DNA from: Desulfobacter sp.
GTDB taxonomy: Bacteria; Desulfobacterota; Desulfobacteria; Desulfobacterales; Desulfobacteraceae
DNA length: 64,000 bases
NCBI GenBank assembly: GCA_028768525.1
Contig: CP054837.1
Coordinates: forward strand, 4,460,001-4,524,000
Reading direction: 5' to 3'
Shown here piece after piece: positions 17,264 through 23,120 of the stretch (the stretch's first letter is position 1; each line of letters starts with the position of its first letter). The notes under the pieces are model-generated. The model was not told the DNA's origin and made no database searches. It worked only from the letters and a program-made list of their open reading frames with translations. The position numbers and the translations under genes were made by a program.

Positions 17264-18505
17264 GTGGCACAGACGATGTTGATAATAGATGACGATACGG
17301 CCGTACTGGCATCCTGCCAGCGCATTTTTGCGGAGGAGGGGTTTGAGGTGACGACCACGACCAACCCCCTTGAGGGCCTGGATATGGCAAGGCATAAACC
17401 CTATTCGGTGATCCTCTGCGATTGGAATATGCCCGAACTGGACGGCATGGATGTGGTGGCGGCCCTGGAAACCCATGCCCCGGAATCCGCCGTGGTCATG
17501 ATTTCCGGCTACCCCAGCGTGGGGCGGGCGGCCGAGGCCATGAAGCGCGGGGCCATGGATTACCTGGCCAAGCCCTTTACCCCGGAGGAAATCTGCGATG
17601 CCGTCCGCAGGGCCATGGCCGGAAAACTGGACCGGGAGAAAAGGGCACTGGGCCGGTTTGAAAAGATTCTGGATAAATTTCCCACCCAGGGGGTGGACGA
17701 CAAGGGGCCCAAGATCATTGCCGAGACCGTTGCCCAGACCGTGGGGGTGGCCAAGGCCACCTCTCCATGGCTCTCATTGTTTGTGCTGGGGGTGATGGCC
17801 GGGGCCTATATCGGGTTCGGCGGCCTTTTTTCCATGTCCGTAACCTTTGACATGGCCCCGGTGGGAATGAAAAAACTGGTGGCGGGCGGCGCCTTCAGCA
17901 TCGGCCTGATGCTGGTGGTCATTGCCGGGGCCGAACTGTTCACCGGCAACAATCTCATGGTTTCCAGCGTGGTCACAGGCCGGGTCACCTGGCAGAAGGT
18001 CCTGGCCAAATGGGGGCTGGTTTATACGGCCAATTTCATCGGTTCCATCATTCTGGCCCTGCTTTTTTACTACTCCGGTCTCTGGAAAACCGGGGGCGGG
18101 GCCCTGGGGGAAACAGCCGTGAAAATTGCCCATGCCAAGGTCAACCTGGACTTCGGAGAAGCCTTTATCCGGGCCATCGGCTGTAACTGGATGGTCTGCC
18201 TGGCCGTGTGGATGGCCCTGGCCGCCCGCCAGATCGTCTCCAAGATCTTTGCCATCTTCTTTCCCATCATGGCCTTTGTGGCCATCGGGTTCGAGCATTG
18301 CATCGCCAATATGTTCTTTATCCCTGGGGGGGTCTTTCTGGCTGGCTGGGCCGGCATTGCCCCGGCCGGGGTGGATGTCTCCACCCTGACCTGGTCGGCC
18401 TTTGTGGTCAACAACCTGATCCCCGTCACCATCGGCAATACCATCGGCGGGGTGCTCTTCGTGGGCCTGGGGTATTGGGGCGCCTACCTGAGGCCGTCCC
18501 GCTAA
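17264..18505 (+). CDS. receiver domain fused to a formate/nitrite-family (FNT) channel
   Basis: One 413-residue frame joins two domains. Residues 3-122 are a full receiver with D9/D10, acceptor D53 (LCDWNMPELDG), S81 and K103 (YLAKPFTPEE). A short helix-rich linker follows (123-165). From about 166 to 408 there are six hydrophobic helices of the FocA/NirC/HSC family: AYIGFGGLFSMSVTF, AELFTGNNLMV, GCNWMVCLAVWMA and GFEHCIANMFFIPGG, with the conserved central pore His at residue 345, and GNTIGGVLFVGLGYW. FNT pentamers conduct formate, nitrite, acetate-like acids or hydrosulfide. Here the cytoplasmic N-terminus, which gates FocA, is replaced by a phosphorylatable switch. It is coupled to the Cache kinase upstream. 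No frameshift or stop lies between the domains. Confidence 0.9.
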   Translation: MAQTMLIIDDDTAVLASCQRIFAEEGFEVTTTTNPLEGLDMARHKPYSVILCDWNMPELDGMDVVAALETHAPESAVVMISGYPSVGRAAEAMKRGAMDYLAKPFTPEEICDAVRRAMAGKLDREKRALGRFEKILDKFPTQGVDDKGPKIIAETVAQTVGVAKATSPWLSLFVLGVMAGAYIGFGGLFSMSVTFDMAPVGMKKLVAGGAFSIGLMLVVIAGAELFTGNNLMVSSVVTGRVTWQKVLAKWGLVYTANFIGSIILALLFYYSGLWKTGGGALGETAVKIAHAKVNLDFGEAFIRAIGCNWMVCLAVWMALAARQIVSKIFAIFFPIMAFVAIGFEHCIANMFFIPGGVFLAGWAGIAPAGVDVSTLTWSAFVVNNLIPVTIGNTIGGVLFVGLGYWGAYLRPSR

Positions 18506-18810
18506 CCTCTGTAAAAATGCGGGTCCGGAGCAGGGCGTATTTTCTTTGTAAAAACCGGGGTGGACGGTCAGGAGACGGCTTCATGGCGCCTTCCTCCGCC
18601 CCCCCCCAGTGCCGTTCAGTTCCTGCCCTTCAGGGTATGGCAGTCCGCAACTCAAAAGCCGCTTACACCCCTCCCCGCCCAAGGCTTGCACACCGAGTTT
18701 TTGACAAACCTACCTGTCATTTGAAAATGACAATAAGCAATATAATAATGAGTCTATTGTATCGATTAGCTTTTTGGAAATTAGGGATACCAATGTCTGA
18801 AATGTATTCT
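18506..18810. other. non-coding transition from backbone to AT-rich cassette block
   Basis: No convincing gene is seen. The first half is GC-rich like the upstream genes. After about 18715 base composition falls sharply to AT-rich. No attC site could be assembled at this end, so the last cassette has probably lost its own recombination site. Confidence 0.5.
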
Positions 18811-19116
18811 TCATTTTCTTTTTTTAATACCAAATCCACAATGCAAACATTGGCTTGTATAGAGGCCTGGTCCAACACCATTATATGTAAACATTTTATG
18901 GCATTTGGGGCATTGGTATGCTGTTATTTGAACAAAAATCCGACCGATAATATAGAGGTATATTAAAAGATACAATAGTGTTAAAGGCGATTCACCTATT
19001 GCTGCTACTATAAAAGAACTGATCGGAATAGAGAATAGCACGAGTAAAGATTTATCACGCCTTTTTTTAAAAAAAGATTTCAACTCACTTTCTGCCTTAT
19101 CTGTATTTGGATTCAA
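18811..19116 (-). CDS. small membrane protein with C-terminal zinc ribbon
   Basis: The 101-residue protein has a basic N-terminus, two adjacent hydrophobic segments (about 24-42 and 47-66) and then CPKCHKMF...CLHCGFG, a four-cysteine zinc-ribbon pair. I do not recognise a family. Its first codons overlap the stop of the next gene (19113-19367) by 4 nt and the two share the zinc-ribbon plus membrane design, so they form a pair. The AT-rich codon use differs from the backbone. It appears to be in the last cassette of the array. Confidence 0.6.
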   Translation of the reverse strand: MNPNTDKAESELKSFFKKRRDKSLLVLFSIPISSFIVAAIGESPLTLLYLLIYLYIIGRIFVQITAYQCPKCHKMFTYNGVGPGLYTSQCLHCGFGIKKRK

Positions 19117-19367
19117 TACTTTTCACCACATTGTTCACATTCGTTTTTCAAAAAAGAGAATTCAGGAAGATCCCCTCCGCTAATCATGAATAATGCCAAT
19201 AATGCAATTAAAACAATTGGGAAAAGAATTACCCCAAGCAGCGTTAATGCCCAAGATAATGCCTTTTTGCGTTTTTGAGCATGAGAGCATTTTGGACAGA
19301 TAATTAAATTACATGATTTACAATAAGTTTTCGTACTTAATGGCTTTTTACATCTTGGACAATACAT
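19113..19367 (-). CDS. small membrane protein with N-terminal zinc ribbon
   Basis: The 84-residue protein starts MYCPRCKKPL, followed by CKSCNLIICPKCSH, giving three CxxC pairs that could hold zinc, then a hydrophobic helix (about 38-62) and a terminal CEQCGEKY. The function is unknown. It is translationally coupled to the next gene by a 4-nt overlap. About 135 bp upstream is the attC core at 19503-19509, so it is the first gene of the last cassette. Confidence 0.6.
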   Translation of the reverse strand: MYCPRCKKPLSTKTYCKSCNLIICPKCSHAQKRKKALSWALTLLGVILFPIVLIALLALFMISGGDLPEFSFLKNECEQCGEKY

Positions 19368-19502
19368 ATTGAAATGAATTCTTGTTATCTTAGAACTTGA
19401 TAATTATTTCCCATTTGAAAAATCAACTATAGTGGAGATTCAACTTACTTTTTAAATTGATTGCAACCCCGTAGCCAAAAAATCCAGATAATAAAGTATT
19501 AA

Positions 19503-19630
19503 ATGTAACGTGAAGTTCACTTGTGGCGTTTAATAATTGCCGCAGCTTAATAAACACAAAAATGGTTCTATAAATATTGAAGTTTCCAACCGCTGTGGAG
19601 CAAGCCATCAAGTGAAACGTGATGTTAGCC
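19503..19630 (-). other. integron attC-like recombination site 3
   Basis: On the minus strand it runs from GGCTAAC (19630-19624, overlapping the stop codon of the preceding gene) to GTTACAT (19509-19503). The 128-bp interval is an imperfect inverted repeat: AACATCACGTTTCACTTG near one end pairs with a GTGAACTTCACGTT-type arm near the other. The opening core matches the start of its own cassette (GTTAGTC) except for one base. Confidence 0.65.
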
Positions 19631-20203
19631 GTCTGTTTTAAGAATATTTTCTTTTAGAATGCCTTCTGGAAGTTCACCTTCCGATATGTACTTAAAGCCA
19701 TAGCCTACTGTATGAGAAGGCAAACCGACTGCTTTTGCCAAAGCATCGTGGCGTTCAACAGCAAAAACAAAATCCAAATCTCCATCCCCAGATGCCCTTA
19801 GCACGTCTTCAATAGATTTTTCATTGGGGTTCTGTCCCATAAGTTCAGAAAGAAGCTTTGCATTACCACCTTCAGGTTCCATTTCGTCAGATTCAGGATC
19901 AAAGTAACCGGGGCAAGAATCATATTCGTCGACTTTTTCGCCATTTGACCATAACTCGTATGCAAGGATATCATCATCATGATTCAACATCCCAATTGCA
20001 GGGCATGAGAAGTTCTCTGAGAGTTCACGAAGAAGAGCTGAGATATGATTTGTATTTTGTTCATCACATATCTCCTCATAGATTGTGCAAAAGTCTTCAG
20101 GTCCAACAATAATATAGGCTGAGAGATTATTAGATTTTAAAAAATCGATAATTTCATGACTTTTCGCCTTTCGAGTAGTGATATTAACATAGAAGTTTCC
20201 CAT
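19625..20203 (-). CDS. cassette-encoded hypothetical protein
   Basis: A soluble, acidic 192-residue protein starts at MGNFYVNITTRKAKS. GGAGG lies just before this ATG, whereas the longer frame to 20350 would read through the attC site. Features are an N-terminal alternating strand-helix region and an acidic middle (YFDPESDEMEPEGG). I recognise no catalytic motif or family. Its stop codon lies inside the attC core, the compact arrangement typical of integron cassettes. Confidence 0.65.
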   Translation of the reverse strand: MGNFYVNITTRKAKSHEIIDFLKSNNLSAYIIVGPEDFCTIYEEICDEQNTNHISALLRELSENFSCPAIGMLNHDDDILAYELWSNGEKVDEYDSCPGYFDPESDEMEPEGGNAKLLSELMGQNPNEKSIEDVLRASGDGDLDFVFAVERHDALAKAVGLPSHTVGYGFKYISEGELPEGILKENILKTDG

Positions 20204-20215
20204 TTTTTCCTCCAC

Positions 20216-20343
20216 GACTAACGAAAAATTCACAGGCTGGCGGGGAATACCGACAGACGTGAATTTAAGAAAAAGTTTATAAAAACAGCGCACTTCAAAA
20301 AGCGGCGCTGTCCAGCCAGTCCAGTGGAATGCCATGTTCTGGC
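20216..20343 (-). other. integron attC-like recombination site 2
   Basis: On the minus strand it runs from GCCAGAAC (20343-20336, touching the upstream gene's stop) to GTTAGTC (20222-20216). It is 128 bp long with inverted arms (a CTGGCTGG-type segment against CCAGCCTGTGAA). The opening core GCCAGAAC is the exact complement of the start of its own cassette, GTTCTGGC at attC site 1, as expected if the cassette once closed as a circle. Confidence 0.72.
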
Positions 20344-20762
20344 TATTCACTGCCTGTTAATTGATTGTACTTCTCTTGGTGCCGATCTGCGAGTTCTTTA
20401 GGTAGCTGCAAATCAATTTCTTCCCGCAATTCATATGGGTCTTTTTCGACACCAATTAGATCCTGAGTCCAGTTCGTGCCTGCCAACACTCCGTCACCAC
20501 TCATGCCCGGTAGCCAGCGAAATAAAAAATCGAATAAATCCATAGAAGCTTCTTCAAACTCAGGAAATGTTTCCTTCTTTGCCCTTGTTGCATAAGCACG
20601 ATCAGACCAAAAAAGAAGAATTGTAGTTTCTTCATCTTCATTAGATACTGAGTTTGCAACTCCATCAGGATGAGAAAGATACCAAACAATTTCACTTTCA
20701 ACTATGCGCCGAACGAATCTTTCGTGATTTGCATTACAAGTTGCTTGATCAAGTAATCTCAT
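20343..20762 (-). CDS. DUF2750-like protein in an integron cassette
   Basis: The 139-residue soluble protein contains RIVESEIVWYLSHPDG, then LLFWSDRAYA near the middle and LFRWLPGMSGDGVLAGTNW. This agrees with my memory of DUF2750 proteins, which are often carried in integron cassettes and whose function is unknown. It lies between two attC-like sites with little spare DNA: the start is 12 bp from attC 1 and the stop overlaps attC 2. Its base composition is lower in GC than the backbone. Confidence 0.68.
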   Translation of the reverse strand: MRLLDQATCNANHERFVRRIVESEIVWYLSHPDGVANSVSNEDEETTILLFWSDRAYATRAKKETFPEFEEASMDLFDFLFRWLPGMSGDGVLAGTNWTQDLIGVEKDPYELREEIDLQLPKELADRHQEKYNQLTGSE

Positions 20763-20774
20763 TATTTCCTTTGA

Positions 20775-20850
20775 GCCAGAACGATTAGATCACAATTCCA
20801 GAGGGGTAAGCGAAGCGTCCCTCTGGATATTGTGCATCTGCTAGTTGGAA
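20775..20850 (-). other. integron attC-like recombination site 1
   Basis: On the minus strand it runs from TTCCAAC (20850-20844), directly after the TGA of the preceding gene, to GTTCTGGC (20782-20775). It is 76 bp with a strong inner inverted repeat: CACAATTCCAGAGGG against CCCTCTGGATATTGTG, with one extra base. Its opening core is the exact complement of GTTGGAA at the start of its cassette (21238-21232). Confidence 0.75.
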
Positions 20851-21222
20851 TCATTTTTCTTCTTGATTAATTCTCTTTTCTAGGGCATCCACACATTCAT
20901 TCAAAAATGTCCTGAGACATTCAGTGGAGCAAAAGTACGCATTCGCTTGTCCACCAAAAACATCCCGAAAAATGTCAACATAACATCCTATTTCCCTATG
21001 TTCTCCTTCACCAGAGTCATGGGCACCGTGCCAGCCAATGTTCAAGAATCCATCCATATTGTCAGATGGTCCTCCACTGTCATCTTTTCGATTCATTAAT
21101 AAAGCGCCAGCGCTAAGAACTGCAAATGAATGTGGCTCAAATACTTTTCTTTTTCCACAAATTGGACATTTTGGTTCTTTTGGGAAATGGCTTTGGGTTT
21201 CTTTTACAACTGGTAGTTTCAT
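20851..21222 (-). CDS. cassette-encoded cysteine-rich hypothetical protein
   Basis: The 123-residue protein has CPICGKRKVF near the N-terminus (about 19-28) and a second Cys pair in YFCSTECLRTFL (about 96-107), a plausible zinc-binding arrangement resembling treble-clef or MYM-like fingers. The middle has Gly- and His-rich loops (GWHGAHDSGEGEH). No family is recognised with confidence. The stop codon abuts attC site 1, and GTTGGAA lies 10 bp before the start codon, so this is a one-gene cassette. Confidence 0.65.
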   Translation of the reverse strand: MKLPVVKETQSHFPKEPKCPICGKRKVFEPHSFAVLSAGALLMNRKDDSGGPSDNMDGFLNIGWHGAHDSGEGEHREIGCYVDIFRDVFGGQANAYFCSTECLRTFLNECVDALEKRINQEEK

Positions 21223-21231
21223 TTTTTGTTA

Positions 21232-21238
21232 TTCCAAC
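21232..21238 (-). other. left cassette boundary core site
   Basis: GTTGGAA on the minus strand marks the start of the first cassette, because the same 7 bases in reverse complement begin attC site 1. No complete attC or attI hairpin could be assembled further upstream, and no integrase gene is present nearby. Confidence 0.55.
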
Positions 21239-21448
21239 AATATATTGTGTGGTTCTGTATATTCCCTTATTATCCAGTTTTTAACTGTATATCCTGAAAA
21301 TTTGAATGTTATCCAACCAATTCAGACAGGTTGGTCCAAAAACGAGAATCAACAATATTGGAGATTATCTTGATCTGCACTTGGAATGCAAGAGGAAAGG
21401 TATTGTTTTAGAACGCGGGCAACTGGTTATGGTTTATCTGGGTGACTA

Positions 21449-21586
21449 GGCCGTGGTGCGGGGGAACGATGGAGTGGTGTATGAACTGCCGGCTGCCAGG
21501 ACGGCGAAGACGGCAGTTCATTCACTGCATTCCCGGTCAGGACGACCGGGAATGCTTAAACGGAATCGTTCCCCCGTGCCGCGGCC
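21449..21586 (+). ncRNA. candidate structured RNA with two AGGAC loops (CsrA/RsmA sponge-like)
   Basis: The plus-strand RNA folds by eye into a three-way junction. The outer stem is 22 bp (21449-21470 with 21565-21586), and three of its pairs are G-U in the plus-strand RNA, which would be A-C mismatches on the other strand. Arm A has 11 perfect pairs (21481-21491 with 21511-21521) and an inner 3-bp stem closing loop AGGAC (21498-21502). Arm B has 12 perfect pairs (21527-21538 with 21544-21555), also closing AGGAC (21539-21543). Both loops read CAGGACG with their closing bases, the form of the repeated CsrA-binding motif of CsrB. A terminator follows at 21667-21687. No reading frame explains the structure. 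Confidence 0.5.
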
Positions 21587-21666
21587 GGGTTCTGCCCGTT
21601 GACCAAAAAATAATAAAACGCGGTTCAACCGGTACCCCCTTTTTTTATCGTGTCTGAATGCGTATG

Positions 21667-21687
21667 CCCTGACCCTTCAGGGTTTTT
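21667..21687 (+). terminator. intrinsic terminator after the structured RNA
   Basis: CCCTGA and TCAGGG form a 6-bp stem with a CCCT loop, followed by five T residues. It lies about 80 bp after the three-way-junction element and just before the ychF promoter, so it would end the candidate RNA at about 21690. Confidence 0.5.
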
Positions 21688-21689
21688 GA

Positions 21690-21717
21690 TTGCAAAAAAT
21701 TGAAAATATAGTATAAC
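21690..21717 (+). promoter_or_regulatory. candidate promoter for ychF
   Basis: TTGCAA (21690-21695), a 16-bp AT-rich spacer and TATAAC (21712-21717). The predicted transcript would start near 21724, ahead of the leader hairpin. Confidence 0.55.
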
Positions 21718-21744
21718 TAACGGCTTTTATGTGAATTTTACACA

Positions 21745-21772
21745 CCTGGCATCAATGAATGCCGGGTTTTTT
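21745..21772 (+). terminator. terminator-like hairpin in the ychF leader
   Basis: CCTGGCAT and ATGCCGGG form an 8-bp stem (one G-U pair) with a 6-nt loop, followed by six T residues. It lies between the ychF promoter and its start codon (21798), so it could act as an attenuator rather than a gene-end terminator. Confidence 0.6.
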
Positions 21773-21797
21773 ATTTTATGTACCAAAGGAATAAACC

Positions 21798-22907
21798 ATG
21801 CAGCTTAACTGTGGAATCGTGGGGCTTCCCAATGTCGGGAAATCCACAATATTTTCGGCCCTGACCTCTGCGCCGGCAGAAGCGGCCAACTATCCGTTCT
21901 GTACCATAGAACCCAATGTGGGAATCGTCAGTGTCCCCGACACAAGGCTTGAGATGATCACCCGGTATATCAAACCCCAGAAAGTGATTCCGGCGGTTGT
22001 GGAGTTTGTGGACATCGCAGGCCTTGTTAAAGGCGCATCAAAGGGTGAGGGATTGGGCAACAAGTTTCTGGGCCATATCAGGCAGGTCGGCGCCATCATT
22101 CATGTTGTCAGGTGCTTTGACGACGATGATGTGGTTCATGTTGACGGCAGGGTCGATCCGGTAAGCGATATTGAAACCATCGGCATCGAGCTCGCCCTGG
22201 CCGACCTGGAAACGGTCAAAAAAAGGCAGGACAACCTTGTAAGACTGCTGAAGTCCCATGATAAAAAAATATCAGAGCCGGCCAAGGCTGCCGAGCCTGT
22301 CCTGGAAATGATTGCCCGGGCGCTGGAAGAGGGGCTGCCGGCAAGAAGCGTGGAACTTGACGAAAGCCAGAAAAAATGTGTTGCCGATCTCCATCTGATC
22401 ACCATGAAGCAGCAGTTGTACTGCTGCAATGTGGGAGAGGATGATCTTGGAGAGGACAATGAGTATGTCAAAAAGGTCCGGAAATACGCTGAAACAGACG
22501 GCTCAGAGGTGGTTGTTATTTCCGGCAAGATGGAATCGGAAATCGCCTCTCTGGATTCAGATGAAGAAAAAAAGGAATTCCTGGAGGCCGCCGGATTGGA
22601 GGAGTCCGGCCTCGACCGACTGATACGAAAAGGTTACGCCATCCTGGGGCTGAAAACTTATTTTACCGCAGGCGAGAAAGAGGTCAGGGCATGGACATTT
22701 CCCGAAGGCGCCAGGGCGCCCCAGGCCGCCGGCATCATCCATACCGATTTCGAGCGCGGTTTCATCAGGTCCGAAGCCTACCATTGTACAGAGCTTTTCC
22801 AGTTCCAATCCGAGCAGAAACTCAAGGAAGCAGGGAAACTGCGTCTCGAAGGCAAAGAGTACCAGGTCTGTGACGGTGATGTCCTGCATTTCAGATTCAA
22901 CGTATAG
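21798..22907 (+). CDS. ychF: ribosome-associated GTPase/ATPase YchF (OLA1 family)
   Basis: The 369-residue protein has the full set of G motifs: P-loop GLPNVGKSTIFSALT (about 8-22), DIAGLVKGASKGEGLGN (G3, about 74-90), a TGS domain at the C-terminus (TYFTAGEKEVRAWTFPEG) and the highly conserved final segment DFERGFIRSEAY and DGDVLHFRFNV. YchF hydrolyses ATP preferentially and associates with ribosomes and stress control. Ribosome-binding site AAAGGA precedes the ATG. It is a single-gene unit with its own promoter, a leader hairpin and a strong terminator. Confidence 0.96.
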   Translation: MQLNCGIVGLPNVGKSTIFSALTSAPAEAANYPFCTIEPNVGIVSVPDTRLEMITRYIKPQKVIPAVVEFVDIAGLVKGASKGEGLGNKFLGHIRQVGAIIHVVRCFDDDDVVHVDGRVDPVSDIETIGIELALADLETVKKRQDNLVRLLKSHDKKISEPAKAAEPVLEMIARALEEGLPARSVELDESQKKCVADLHLITMKQQLYCCNVGEDDLGEDNEYVKKVRKYAETDGSEVVVISGKMESEIASLDSDEEKKEFLEAAGLEESGLDRLIRKGYAILGLKTYFTAGEKEVRAWTFPEGARAPQAAGIIHTDFERGFIRSEAYHCTELFQFQSEQKLKEAGKLRLEGKEYQVCDGDVLHFRFNV

Positions 22908-22993
22908 CCGCTGTTGCCAAGGGTCGGAATTGGCGGTTTTTCCAAGACCCGCATGAAGAATGATTCAAGAAGATAATCAAGTGTGAAATACGG

Positions 22994-23038
22994 CCCGGCC
23001 GGATAGGGTCACAATGAGACCTTGCCGGCCGGGTTTTT
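22994..23038 (+). terminator. intrinsic terminator of ychF
   Basis: CCCGGCCGG (22994-23002) pairs with CCGGCCGGG (23025-23033), with extra pairs GGGTC/GACC inside, and is followed by five T residues. Confidence 0.85.
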
Positions 23039-23120
23039 ATGTTAAGAGGGTTGCGGCCGTAAAAACGCCGCTTGTGAATCCTGTTTAAATGCATTCATCC
23101 TTGGTGACAGGATTCAGGAC

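Noticed and set aside
19423..19611. 62-codon minus-strand frame
   Set aside because: It lies within the attC site 3 hairpin and has no ribosome-binding site.
19625..20350. Longer version of the cassette gene starting at 20350
   Set aside because: The first 49 codons run through attC site 2; the internal ATG at 20203 has GGAGG and a normal cassette arrangement.
21223..21320. A fourth attC or attI site upstream of the first cassette
   Set aside because: A GGATAAC-like core exists at 21308-21314, but the interval does not form an inverted repeat, so only the boundary core is reported.
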